A stretch of DNA of 64,000 nt, taken from NCBI RefSeq assembly GCF_001042985.1, contig NZ_JYKY01000003.1:62001-126000 (forward strand), read 5' to 3'. Below, one piece after another: positions 25,063-33,904 of the stretch (positions are counted from its first letter, which is position 1; every line of letters starts with the position of its first letter). The DNA is from Pseudomonas lundensis (lineage in GTDB: Bacteria > Pseudomonadota > Gammaproteobacteria > Pseudomonadales > Pseudomonadaceae). The translations under genes were made by a program, and so were the position numbers. Below the pieces are notes generated by a model that was not told where the DNA came from, searched no databases, and was given only the letters and a program-made list of their open reading frames with translations.

Positions 25063-25110
25063 GCATCCTGCACGATGCACGGAGGCTGGGTCGGGCGTTC
25101 TGCACGACGG
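25063..25110. promoter_or_regulatory. Pair of related 16-base elements, candidate enhancer-binding sites
   Basis: GCATCCTGCACGATGC (25063-25078, GCATC/GATGC ends inverted) and GCGTTCTGCACGACGG (25095-25110) share 12 of 16 bases, including CTGCACGA. They are spaced 32 bases apart, about three helical turns. They lie roughly 95-140 bases upstream of the predicted sigma-54 transcription start, the usual place for an AAA+ activator. Confidence 0.5.
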
Positions 25111-25115
25111 ACTGA

Positions 25116-25135
25116 GGCCGAGTTCCACTCAGGCC
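25116..25135. promoter_or_regulatory. Imperfect inverted repeat upstream of algB
   Basis: GGCCGAGTTCCACTCAGGCC pairs GGCC and GAGT with ACTC and GGCC, with one unmatched base. It lies about 200 bases before the algB start and could be an operator or a hairpin. Confidence 0.3.
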
Positions 25136-25332
25136 GGGAAGGGATGGCACAATGCAATTGTTTTAGTGAGAAGGGATGACCGGCGCCGGAGCTGAAAATC
25201 ACGTTAAATCAGTGGGTTACAGCATGCAGGCAAGTGGCTACCCTGCTAGCCTCTGAATCATTCGTGAAAAATCATGCAACTTGCCCGATGATTCCGACAC
25301 TAACCAACATCACTCACTAAGGAACGTAGGAA

Positions 25333-26679
25333 ATGGAGTCAGCCAAAGAGCACCAAGGCCGCATTCTGCTGGTCGACGATGAGTCCGCCATCCTGCGTAC
25401 ATTCCGCTACTGCCTCGAAGACGAGGGGTACACCGTGGCCACGGCCAACAGTGCCGCCCAGGCCGAAGCCCTGCTGCAACGCCAAGTGTTCGATTTGTGC
25501 TTTCTGGACTTGCGCCTGGGCGAAGATAACGGCCTGGATGTGCTGGCCCAAATGCGCGTTCAAGCCCCCTGGATGCGCGTGGTGATCGTCACCGCGCATT
25601 CCGCTGTAGACACCGCGGTCGACGCCATTCAGGCAGGCGCGGCAGATTATCTGGTCAAGCCGTGCAGCCCGGATCAACTGCGACTGGCCACGGCCAAACA
25701 GTTGGAAGTGCGTCAGTTGTCGGCGCGCCTTGAGGCGCTGGAAGGGGAAGTGCGCAAGCCTAAAGATGGCCTGGACTCCCACAGCCCGGCGATGATGGTA
25801 GTCTTGGAGACCGCGCGCCAGGTGGCCAGCACCGACGCCAACATCCTGATTCTGGGCGAGTCGGGCACCGGTAAAGGGGAACTGGCGCGTGCCATCCATG
25901 GCTGGAGCAAACGGGCGAAGAAGTCCTGCGTCACCATTAACTGCCCCTCATTAACGGCCGAGTTGATGGAAAGCGAGTTGTTCGGCCACACCAAAGGCGC
26001 GTTCACCGGCGCCAGCGAAAGCACCTTGGGCCGCGTCAATCAGGCGGACGGCGGGACATTGTTCCTCGATGAAATCGGCGACTTCCCGCTGGCGTTACAG
26101 CCAAAACTGCTGCGCTTCATTCAAGACAAAGAATATGAGCGCGTCGGTGACCCGGTCACACGCCGTGCTGACGTGCGTATTCTGGCCGCCACCAACCTTA
26201 ACCTTGAAGACATGGTGCGCGATGGCCGCTTCCGCGAAGACTTACTCTATCGCCTGAACGTCATCACGTTGCACTTGCCACCCTTGCGCGAGCGTAGCGA
26301 AGACATCCTGACCCTGGCCGACCGCTTTCTGGCGCGTTTCGTCAAAGAATACGCGCGCCCCGCCCGCGGTTTCAGCGAAGAAGCCCGTCAGGCACTGGCC
26401 AATTATCGATGGCCCGGCAATATCCGCGAACTGCGCAACGTAGTAGAACGCGCCAGCATCATTTGCCCACAGGAAGTCGTTGACGTCAGCCACTTGGGCA
26501 TGGCCGAGCAAACCACGCCAAACGCCCCACGTATCGGGGCGGCATTAAGCCTCGACCAGCTGGAGAAAGCGCACATCGGCGCGGTACTGGCCACCAGCGA
26601 CACCCTCGATCAAGCCGCCAAAACCCTCGGCATTGACGCCTCAACGCTGTATCGCAAACGTAAGCAGTACAACCTGTGA
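25333..26679 (+). CDS. algB: NtrC-family response regulator of alginate synthesis
   Basis: A 448-residue response regulator with the three expected parts. The receiver domain has the phospho-acceptor Asp59 in LCFLDLRLGED and Lys in YLVKPCSP. The AAA+ domain has Walker A GESGTGKGELARAIH, the sigma-54-contacting GAFTGAS loop and Walker B GGTLFLDEIGDFP. The Fis-type HTH is AAKTLGIDASTLYRKRKQ. It is AlgB by length, sequence and its neighbour kinB. In P. aeruginosa AlgB is needed for high-level alginate transcription and its phosphorylation state is set by KinB. kinB starts 10 bases after the stop. Confidence 0.96.
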   Translation: MESAKEHQGRILLVDDESAILRTFRYCLEDEGYTVATANSAAQAEALLQRQVFDLCFLDLRLGEDNGLDVLAQMRVQAPWMRVVIVTAHSAVDTAVDAIQAGAADYLVKPCSPDQLRLATAKQLEVRQLSARLEALEGEVRKPKDGLDSHSPAMMVVLETARQVASTDANILILGESGTGKGELARAIHGWSKRAKKSCVTINCPSLTAELMESELFGHTKGAFTGASESTLGRVNQADGGTLFLDEIGDFPLALQPKLLRFIQDKEYERVGDPVTRRADVRILAATNLNLEDMVRDGRFREDLLYRLNVITLHLPPLRERSEDILTLADRFLARFVKEYARPARGFSEEARQALANYRWPGNIRELRNVVERASIICPQEVVDVSHLGMAEQTTPNAPRIGAALSLDQLEKAHIGAVLATSDTLDQAAKTLGIDASTLYRKRKQYNL

Positions 26680-26689
26680 GTAATCTTCG

Positions 26690-28477
26690 ATGAAACTCGC
26701 TATCAAGCTTCGAACACGCCTTTTTTTGAGCATTTCAGCGCTGATTACCGTGGCGCTGATGGGGTTGGTGCTCGGCGTGTTCGGCGTGATGCAAATGGCT
26801 AAAACCCAGGAAGCGTTAATCCGCAATAACTTCATCACCCTCGATCTGGGCCTCAAGCTGCGTCAGACCCTGGGGGATCAACTGATCCTGATGCTGCACA
26901 ACGAGCCCGATACCGAAGCCCTTATAACCTCGTCCCAAAAGTACTTGAAATTGCTCGACGAGGGCATTGAGCACGAGCGCAAGCATGACTTGCCGAGCGG
27001 GTTTGCCAAAGCGCGAACCGATTACGTGAGCTTCCTCAAGGCGTTTAATCAGACGCACCACCGGGGCATTAATCTCAGTAACGACAATGAACTCACCGCA
27101 CGCTTTAATGCCTTGCGCAACGGTCTGATTGACGAACACCGCAAGGCGCTCGAAACCATCAACACCGCACAGGCGCAGGCGCGTGAACGGGCCATGGTAA
27201 TCGCCACGGTGCTGGGGCTAGTGGGCGTTGCGGTGCTGATCATCGGCTTTATTACCGCCCACGGGATCGCCCGACGCTTTGGCGCACCCATCGAGGCGCT
27301 GGCCAAAGCGGCCGACAACATCGGTAAAGGCAATTTCGAAGTGGTTTTGCCGCTGTCTTCCGCCACCGAGATGAACCTGCTGACGCGGCGTTTCGGCATC
27401 ATGGCCGAAGCCTTGCGCCAGCATCAGGCAACCAACGTCGATGAGCTGTTGGCCGGGCAACAACGGCTACAGGCAGTGCTCGACAGCATAGACGACGGGT
27501 TGTTGATGATCGATCAACAAGGCCGCCTGGAACACCTGAACCCCGTCGCTCAGCGTCAGCTAGGCTGGGACGAAGGCCGTCTGGGCCAGCCGCTGGGCGA
27601 AGCCTTGCAGCGTCCGGAGCTGGATCAACAGCTGTTGACCGTATTACGCGGCGGCAGCCTGGAACGCTTGCCGGAAGACCTGAGCGTCGACATCGAGGGT
27701 GAGACACGCCTGCTGACGTACAGCCTGACCCCGGTCAGCCAGCCCAAAGGCCCGATCCTGGGCGCGGTGATGGTGCTGCATGATGTGACCGAGCAGCGGG
27801 CGTTCGAGCGGGTTCGCAGCGAGTTTGTGTTGCGGGCCTCTCACGAGCTACGGACCCCGGTGACCGGCATGCACATGGCGTTCGGTTTGTTTCTGGAGCG
27901 TGCGCATTTCGATGCGCAATCACGTGAAGCGGACTTGCTGAACACGGTCAACGAAGAAATGCAGCGGCTGATGCAGCTTATAAACGATCTGCTGAACTTC
28001 TCCCGCTATCAGAACGGCATGCAAAAACTCACCTTGGCACCGTGCGACCTTCAGGAAATGCTGGAGCAGGCGCAAGCCCGATTTGCTGACCGGGCCAACG
28101 CCAAAGATGTCGAGTTTGTGATCGACCTGCAGTCGCCACTACCGCGCCTCAATGCCGATCAGGCGCAATTGGAACGCGTGCTGGACAACCTGATAGACAA
28201 CGCCTTGCGCCATACCCCTATTGGCGGGCAAATCCGCCTGCAAGCGCGGCGCCATGGAGAGCGGGTGATTATCAGCGTCGAAGACAATGGCGAAGGCATC
28301 GCCTACAGCCAGCAAGGCCGTATTTTCGAGCCCTTCGTGCAAGTAGGCCGTAAAAAAGGCGGCGCAGGGTTGGGGCTGGCGTTGTGCAAGGAGATTGTGC
28401 AGTTGCACGGCGGGCGCATCGGCGTCTACTCGCGTCCTGGCCAAGGCACCCAGTTCTATATGGCGCTGCCGTTATAG
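26690..28477 (+). CDS. kinB: Sensor histidine kinase/phosphatase, partner of AlgB
   Basis: A 595-residue inner-membrane sensor, the same length as I recall for P. aeruginosa KinB. It has TM1 (LFLSISALITVALMGLVLGV), a periplasmic helical domain, TM2 near residues 168-190, a HAMP linker, a PAS domain (LDSIDDGLLMIDQQGRLEHL), then the phospho-acceptor His385 in RASHELRTPVTG. The ATPase boxes are N (DNLIDNALRHTP), G1 (VEDNGEGIA) and G2 (KKGGAGLGLALCKEIV). It transmits envelope signals to AlgB, mostly as a phosphatase in the known system. It is convergent with the EAL gene, with 7 bases between. Confidence 0.96.
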   Translation: MKLAIKLRTRLFLSISALITVALMGLVLGVFGVMQMAKTQEALIRNNFITLDLGLKLRQTLGDQLILMLHNEPDTEALITSSQKYLKLLDEGIEHERKHDLPSGFAKARTDYVSFLKAFNQTHHRGINLSNDNELTARFNALRNGLIDEHRKALETINTAQAQARERAMVIATVLGLVGVAVLIIGFITAHGIARRFGAPIEALAKAADNIGKGNFEVVLPLSSATEMNLLTRRFGIMAEALRQHQATNVDELLAGQQRLQAVLDSIDDGLLMIDQQGRLEHLNPVAQRQLGWDEGRLGQPLGEALQRPELDQQLLTVLRGGSLERLPEDLSVDIEGETRLLTYSLTPVSQPKGPILGAVMVLHDVTEQRAFERVRSEFVLRASHELRTPVTGMHMAFGLFLERAHFDAQSREADLLNTVNEEMQRLMQLINDLLNFSRYQNGMQKLTLAPCDLQEMLEQAQARFADRANAKDVEFVIDLQSPLPRLNADQAQLERVLDNLIDNALRHTPIGGQIRLQARRHGERVIISVEDNGEGIAYSQQGRIFEPFVQVGRKKGGAGLGLALCKEIVQLHGGRIGVYSRPGQGTQFYMALPL

Positions 28478-28484
28478 GCGCGGC

Positions 28485-30125
28485 TTACACGTCGTCGTCA
28501 GCACGACGTGGGCCGAGCCGTCGGCCACCGGTGATGCGCTCCCGGAACTGGTGCGCATTCAGCGGTTTCTCAAACAGCCAGCCTTGCCCATAGACCACGC
28601 CCTCGCTGCGCAACAATTCAACCTGATAGTCATGCTCGATGCCTTCAGCGATCACCTTGAGGTTCAGGGCGTGAGCCATGCGGATGATGTGTGGCGCCAC
28701 GCCGCTGCTGGCCGCGTCATAGCCCAGCGCATCAATGAATGCCTTGTCGATTTTCAGGCAGTCCACGGGCAAGGTTTGCAGGTACGCCAGGCTGCTGTAG
28801 CCGGTGCCAAAGTCATCAATCAGGATCGAATGCCCCTTGTCGCGCAAGGCTTGAAGCTTGAGGCGCGCGACTTCGACATCGATCATGCCGCGCTCGGTGA
28901 CTTCAAACGCGATCTGGCTGGCCGCCACCTCGTGAATGGCCAACAGACGCGCCACCACCTTGCCAATGCGCGGCTCCATCACGTCACACGCAGACAGATT
29001 AATTGAGACATACAGCTGCGGATTGGCGCGCAACACCGGCCCCAATTGCTCCAGGGTGCGCTCCAAGACGAAATCGGTCAGTTGACGAATCTGCCCTGTG
29101 CTTTCTGCCAAGGGAATGAACAACTCCGGACTGGTCATGGTGCCATCTGCATGTCGCCAGCGAATCAACGCTTCAGCCCCTACAAACTGGCGGGTGTTGA
29201 GGTCGACAATCGGTTGGTAACGCACCTTGAATTCGCCCCGCCGCAGGGCGCCCTGCAACTCGCCGCCCAGTGACTGACGCTGACGGGCCAAGTGCAACAC
29301 CAGCGCCCCCATGCACAGCGCAATCAGCAGGCTGCCGGGGAGCATCCACCACAGCTCTGCCAGATACGCCTTGGCCTCGGCACGCGGCAGGCTCAACACC
29401 AATTGATAGTCGGAACTGTCCGTGGGCAAGCGGTACAACATGCGGTAATCGGTGACCACCACTTCGCCGTCGTCCGGTGGCCAGCCTGCACTGGGCGGCC
29501 AATCCTGAGCCTGCCCCAACACAGGAAGCGCCCGTTTGCCTTCATCGACCACCACCAACAGACTGCCACCGGGGGGCAAGTCCACCGCGTCGCTCAAATG
29601 CCCGCGCGAGGTGGTGACTTCAAAATCACCGCGACCCAGCATCAACCCGGCGAGATTGTCGTCCGGTTCATTGGGGCTGGTCAGCCAGTAACGATAGACC
29701 GGGCCTTTTATGTCGGGCTCGCGGCCGGGTGAAGGGGTCAGACTCAGACGCGCAGGCCAGTTGGAGCAGATCTGGGAACCATCATAGAAAATGGCTTCAT
29801 AAATGAAGCGGTACTGAAAACTGACCTGCTGCAACTGGTCAATCATCGAGGGGCCGCAATCGCGCAGCGGCTGATTGTTCAAATCATCCAACCCTTTGCG
29901 CAGTTGGTTGAACAGTTGCTCAAGACGCTCAAGCAACCGTTCGCCATGCACGCTCATTTGCTCGCGCTCGCGCATCTGAACCTGATGCATGGCAATCGGT
30001 ACGCTCAGCGCCAGCAACAGGCTGGCACTGAGCAAGGTCGCCAGTATGGCCAGCGACCATGGACGATAAAGAGCATTGCGCAGGCTGTTGGTAAAAGTCC
30101 GCAGCGTCAAACGTCCTGAGGCCAA
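28485..30125 (-). CDS. CSS-motif EAL-domain c-di-GMP phosphodiesterase
   Basis: A 546-residue inner-membrane enzyme. The N-terminal TM (LAILATLLSASLLLALSVPI) is followed by a periplasmic domain with conserved cysteines (LRDCGPSMIDQL and GSQICSNWP) of the CSS-motif type, and TM2 near residue 270. The cytoplasmic EAL domain has GAEALIRWRH, SINLSACD, FEVTERGMID, DDFGTGYSSLAYL, LKIDKAFID and AEGIEHDYQ; the catalytic metal and Lys residues look intact. CSS domains sense periplasmic redox through DsbA/DsbB in E. coli homologues. The TTG at 30125 is the start, supported by AGGAG 6 bases upstream. The amidase gene ends 15 bases upstream. Confidence 0.93.
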   Translation of the reverse strand: MASGRLTLRTFTNSLRNALYRPWSLAILATLLSASLLLALSVPIAMHQVQMREREQMSVHGERLLERLEQLFNQLRKGLDDLNNQPLRDCGPSMIDQLQQVSFQYRFIYEAIFYDGSQICSNWPARLSLTPSPGREPDIKGPVYRYWLTSPNEPDDNLAGLMLGRGDFEVTTSRGHLSDAVDLPPGGSLLVVVDEGKRALPVLGQAQDWPPSAGWPPDDGEVVVTDYRMLYRLPTDSSDYQLVLSLPRAEAKAYLAELWWMLPGSLLIALCMGALVLHLARQRQSLGGELQGALRRGEFKVRYQPIVDLNTRQFVGAEALIRWRHADGTMTSPELFIPLAESTGQIRQLTDFVLERTLEQLGPVLRANPQLYVSINLSACDVMEPRIGKVVARLLAIHEVAASQIAFEVTERGMIDVEVARLKLQALRDKGHSILIDDFGTGYSSLAYLQTLPVDCLKIDKAFIDALGYDAASSGVAPHIIRMAHALNLKVIAEGIEHDYQVELLRSEGVVYGQGWLFEKPLNAHQFRERITGGRRLGPRRADDDV

Positions 30126-30140
30126 TCCCTGCTCCTGATC

Positions 30141-30917
30141 CTATTGAGTGGTGTTCAGCACATTCAACATAGCTGCCGTTTCCGCGTCCGGGAGGCCGTC
30201 AAAGCGAGAAGGGCGGAAACGCATCTGGAACGCGGCCAAAACGTGTCGCGTCGCGACGTCCAGTTCACCTGTTTGCGGTGTTTCATAGCCGAACAGGGCC
30301 AATTGTTGCTGAAACCAAGTGATGCTCGGCAGCTGTCGGTCATACACAGCCTGAGCGCGGGCAACCGCCTGGGCATTGGGCCAGACGCCGAAACCTGCGT
30401 CTGCCAGACGTTTCCAGGGGAACAGCGGGCCGGGGTCGAGCTTGCGCGTCGGCGCAATATCGCTGTGACCGATGATGTTCTGCGGGTCGATTTTGTAGCG
30501 CGTGGAAATGTCCTTGAGCAGGGCGATCAGGGTCTGGATCTGACCTTCGGTATACGGGTACCAGACCCGACCTTGAGGCGTGTCGCGAAAGCCCTTGTTG
30601 ACGATTTCGATGCCGATGGAGCTGGAATTGAGCCAGGTGCGGCCTTTCCATTGGCTTTCGCCGGCGTGCCAGGCGCGCTGGTTTTCATCCACCAGTTTGT
30701 AGAGGGTCGGCGGGGTATCGCCAATCAGGTAGTGGCTGCTCACAGGACCGTGGGTGAGCAACTCAAGCGAGCGCTCCAGCGAGGTCGATGTGTAATGCAG
30801 CACGATGAATTGCACACGGCTGTCGTAGTTGACCGAAGGATGGCTGGTGTCCATGCGCGGCCCGCTGGCACAACCGGCCAGCAGCAGGGCAGACAAAATC
30901 AGGGTGATTACTTTCAT
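30141..30917 (-). CDS. ampDh2: N-acetylmuramoyl-L-alanine amidase, AmpDh2-type lipoprotein
   Basis: A 258-residue lipoprotein (lipobox LLLAGCASG). The amidase_2 zinc site consists of His in FIVLHYTSTS, His in NIIGHSDIAP and Asp in TRKLDPGP, with the catalytic Glu in SSIGIEIVNKG. A peptidoglycan-binding domain follows (QQQLALFGYETPQTGELDVA). It cleaves the MurNAc-L-Ala bond in peptidoglycan and acts from the outer membrane into the periplasm. Synteny next to kinB, as in PAO1, supports AmpDh2 over AmpDh3. It also matches E. coli AmiD. Confidence 0.92.
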   Translation of the reverse strand: MKVITLILSALLLAGCASGPRMDTSHPSVNYDSRVQFIVLHYTSTSLERSLELLTHGPVSSHYLIGDTPPTLYKLVDENQRAWHAGESQWKGRTWLNSSSIGIEIVNKGFRDTPQGRVWYPYTEGQIQTLIALLKDISTRYKIDPQNIIGHSDIAPTRKLDPGPLFPWKRLADAGFGVWPNAQAVARAQAVYDRQLPSITWFQQQLALFGYETPQTGELDVATRHVLAAFQMRFRPSRFDGLPDAETAAMLNVLNTTQ

Positions 30918-30972
30918 GGTTTAGGTTTTAGCGTAAGGGCAGACAGGCAACAGCATAACGTAAGGCTGGCGT

Positions 30973-33015
30973 TTAACCCTGTTCAATGGTGTTGCGGCCT
31001 GCCGCTTTGGCGCGGTACAGCGCTTGATCCGCGCGCTTGAGGACCTGATCGCTGCGCTCGCCGGGCTTGAACGCGGCCAGGCCGATCGAAACCGTGACGG
31101 TCACAGGCTCGCCCTTAAAGTGAAACGGGCACGCCTCGATGGCAGCCCGCAGCGTGTTGGCCAGTTGCATACCCACCGCCATGCTCGTCGCGGGCATCAG
31201 CATGACGAACTCTTCCCCCCCAAAACGCGCAATAAAGTCGTTAGGGCGCAGGCGCTTGCGCAACTGAGTGGCGATGATCTTCAAGACTTTGTCGCCCGCC
31301 AGATGACCATAGCCATCGTTGATGCGTTTGAAATGATCCAGATCGAGCATGGCCACCAGCAGCATGTTGCCGTGTTGTTGCCATTGTTCGACCTCGTGGG
31401 CCAATCGCTCGCCCCACGCCGCCCGGTTGGGCAAGCCGGTTAACGGATCAATCAGGGCCTTTTGCCGCTGCTCTTCAAGGTGCTCGCGGTAGCCTTGGGC
31501 TTCCTGCTCCATATGCGCCACCCGCTCGGCCAGGCCTTGCAGGTGCGTGGCAACTTCCTGTTCGCGGGCATCGCGCTGTTGCTGATGCTGGTCCATGGTG
31601 CCCAGCAACGCCTCCAAGCGGCTTTCGAGGATGTGTTTAAGGCTGTTGAGGTCCGCGGCGTCTTGCACGCTGCTCTGCAGATCGTCGACGTGTTCGCGCA
31701 GTTGGGTGTGCATGTCATCGGCTGCGGTACGGCCTTCAGCATGGCCCGCACTCGCCGCCTGGAGATTGCCTTGAAAGGACTCCAAGCGCTCGTTGAGCTG
31801 CTTGAGGTAGGCCTCGAACTCATGTTGACCGCTGTCCGTGATGGCCAACATCAACACGGCAAGATCGTCGAGGATCGGCAGTAATTCGTACCAGTTCAGA
31901 CCTTTTTCGAGACGGCTGCGCATCGCCTCGGCTTGCGGGCGATGATGCTCCGGCAACGAAAGATCGCTCAACAAGCCCAGCAGGGTCGATTCAATGTGCG
32001 AAGCGACCGAGCTATAGGACGGCTCGGGCGTGTCGGGCAGTGCGTAAACCGGGTCTTCTTCGGCACTGAGCGGTTCAAGCGCATCAGGCTCAGGGTCGGG
32101 GTCGGGGTCGGGGGCCAGCGATTCAGAAACGGGCGACACCCCGGCCTCGACCCGCTCAGCTTCGGCCTGGGCGAGCACCGACTCCAGCGCGCCACTCGAG
32201 CCCTCATCTGCATCGGTTTCGATAGCGTCAGGCACCTCCACCGCTGCGGCCTGCGCAACAGGCTCAAGGGGTGGCAGCGACAGGATTTCGACTTCAATGG
32301 GCGAGGGTTGAAGCGCCTCGGGCGCCTGTTGCAGTACCTCCGCAACTTCCACATCGGGTTGCGGCACAGGCGCAGGCTCGACAGCCGGCGCGGGCTGCAC
32401 TGCAAACGGTTCAGCACTGACGGCCACCGGGTCTGCGTTGATGGGCTGCGGGCTCGAGGTTTCGAACTCCGGCGCAGCCTTTTGCGCGTCTGCGCTGCCA
32501 AACAAACGTTGCAGCAAGCCCGGCTTCTGCGGCTCTGCATCGTTGAGTTGAGGCGCAAGCGCCTGCCCCTGCAAGGCACTTAGTTCGCCCAAAAGCAGCG
32601 GAATCTCACGCGCCTGTGTCACGCGGCTGTCGAGCTGCTTGGCAAAGGTCTTCAGGGGCTTTCGGACGTCCCTGGGCAGGGGCAGCGCCTGCAACTGATT
32701 GACCAGCGTATTGAGCGCAGTACTGATCTGTTCGACACGGGTTTCACGGCGCTGCTCGGAGTCGAGCACGGCCTTTTCAAGGCGTGGCATAAGGGCTGCC
32801 AGCGCCGCGTCCATCTCGTCCGTGCGCACCGCCTCGCGCATCTCTTTCATGCACTGATCGACCGTACGGTCAGAACCTTCGGCGGCCAGCGTGCTGCGCA
32901 CCAGCCCACGGCGCAGTAAGTCGAGCCGTGCGTTCCAGCGACGTTCGAGTTTTTCTTGGTGCTCGATGCTTTTAAGGTACTTCTCTTTCCAGCGCTTGGC
33001 GTCGTCGGCGGTCAT
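30973..33015 (-). CDS. GGDEF diguanylate cyclase (DgcH-like)
   Basis: A 680-residue cytoplasmic protein without membrane segments. The first 180 residues are charged and helical. Residues about 185-320 are a low-complexity stretch rich in Pro, Glu and Ala. A coiled-coil region near 440-500 follows, and then the GGDEF domain: DPLTGLPNRAAWGERL, LDLDHFKRINDGYGHLAGD and the active site FGGEEFVML. An RPND I-site stands five residues before GGEEF, so product inhibition is likely. It makes c-di-GMP and is the PAO1 DgcH counterpart by position and layout. Its ATG overlaps the stop of the upstream endonuclease-like gene (ATGA). Confidence 0.93.
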   Translation of the reverse strand: MTADDAKRWKEKYLKSIEHQEKLERRWNARLDLLRRGLVRSTLAAEGSDRTVDQCMKEMREAVRTDEMDAALAALMPRLEKAVLDSEQRRETRVEQISTALNTLVNQLQALPLPRDVRKPLKTFAKQLDSRVTQAREIPLLLGELSALQGQALAPQLNDAEPQKPGLLQRLFGSADAQKAAPEFETSSPQPINADPVAVSAEPFAVQPAPAVEPAPVPQPDVEVAEVLQQAPEALQPSPIEVEILSLPPLEPVAQAAAVEVPDAIETDADEGSSGALESVLAQAEAERVEAGVSPVSESLAPDPDPDPEPDALEPLSAEEDPVYALPDTPEPSYSSVASHIESTLLGLLSDLSLPEHHRPQAEAMRSRLEKGLNWYELLPILDDLAVLMLAITDSGQHEFEAYLKQLNERLESFQGNLQAASAGHAEGRTAADDMHTQLREHVDDLQSSVQDAADLNSLKHILESRLEALLGTMDQHQQQRDAREQEVATHLQGLAERVAHMEQEAQGYREHLEEQRQKALIDPLTGLPNRAAWGERLAHEVEQWQQHGNMLLVAMLDLDHFKRINDGYGHLAGDKVLKIIATQLRKRLRPNDFIARFGGEEFVMLMPATSMAVGMQLANTLRAAIEACPFHFKGEPVTVTVSIGLAAFKPGERSDQVLKRADQALYRAKAAGRNTIEQG

Positions 33016-33890
33016 GCAGGGGGCTCACTGGCGGGGGGACTCAACACGGGCAGTGAGTCGACACCCACCGAACCGGGCAAACGTATTTCAACCGCGACCG
33101 GTAAATGGTCTGAAATGGGTTGATCCAGTACCTGAACCCGCTCCAGGGTCAGGGTTGGACTGAGCAAAATATGATCAAGGCAACGCTGCGGACGCCAACT
33201 GGGGAAGGTGGCTTCCATTTGCGGGGCCAGTAAGCCTAGATCGCGCAGTGGCGAAGTATGTAACAGATCACTGGCATGGGTGTTCATGTCCCCCATCAAC
33301 ACTTGGTGCTGATAGCCGCCAATCAGCTCGCGTACATACGCCAGTTGCAAGGTTCGGGTCTTGGTGCCCAACGCCAGGTGCATCATGACGACGACCAGAG
33401 CGTCCGCTCCTTCACCAAACCGCACCAGAATCGCGCCACGACCCGCAGGGCCGGGCAGCGGGTGATCTTCAATCGCGGTAGGGCGCAAACGGCTGAGCAC
33501 CCCGTTGCTGTGCTGGGCCAGGCGCCCGAGATTGCGATTGAGTTGTTGATACCAGTAAGGGAATTCGCCCTGCTGGGCCAGGTACTTGACCTGATTGATG
33601 TAGCCGGAACGGTGGCTGCCGCCGTCCGCCTCTTGCAGCGCAACCAGATCGAAGTCGCTCAGCAGGTCGCCGATTCGATCCAGGTTGCCAGTGCGCCCCT
33701 TGTGCGGCAACACGTGCTGCCAACTGCGGGTCAGGTAATGACGATAACCCTGGGTGCTGTTGCCGACCTGAATATTGAAACTGAGCAGCCGCAAACGACG
33801 ATCATCCGATAACCCACGGGTTACCAGAGGGTCGTCATTGACCTGCGGCTCATGCAGGCCAACGATGCGATCATTCTTCCAGCGCCGCAC
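33012..33890 (-). CDS. Endonuclease/exonuclease/phosphatase family protein
   Basis: A 292-residue protein of the EEP fold. Key motifs are LRLLSFNIQVGN, FDLVALQEADGG (metal-binding Glu), VVMMHLALGTKTR (His), LMGDMNTHASDL (Asp-x-Asn), and DHILLSPT plus SDHLPVAVEI (catalytic Asp-His). The substrate may be nucleic acid, phospholipid or phosphoinositide-like. It has no signal peptide. It lies between dsbA, 14 bases upstream, and the diguanylate cyclase, with a 4-base overlap, in one unit. Confidence 0.88.
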   Translation of the reverse strand: MRRWKNDRIVGLHEPQVNDDPLVTRGLSDDRRLRLLSFNIQVGNSTQGYRHYLTRSWQHVLPHKGRTGNLDRIGDLLSDFDLVALQEADGGSHRSGYINQVKYLAQQGEFPYWYQQLNRNLGRLAQHSNGVLSRLRPTAIEDHPLPGPAGRGAILVRFGEGADALVVVMMHLALGTKTRTLQLAYVRELIGGYQHQVLMGDMNTHASDLLHTSPLRDLGLLAPQMEATFPSWRPQRCLDHILLSPTLTLERVQVLDQPISDHLPVAVEIRLPGSVGVDSLPVLSPPASEPPA

Positions 33891-33904
33891 AGGAAAGGCG
33901 CCCC

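Larger units (their letters stand above)
24897..25332. other. Divergent regulatory region between the small membrane protein gene and algB
   Basis: About 440 bases without a gene. It holds a sigma-54 promoter for the minus-strand genes (24980-24996), two similar 16-base elements at 25063-25078 and 25095-25110, an inverted repeat at 25116-25135, and the start region of algB. Sequence between 25000 and 25050 is AT-rich. Confidence 0.7.

Noticed and set aside
30144..31040. 298-codon plus-strand frame opposite ampDh2 and the GGDEF gene
   Set aside because: It is fully antisense to two well-identified genes, with odd composition (many Arg, Gln and His) typical of shadow frames.
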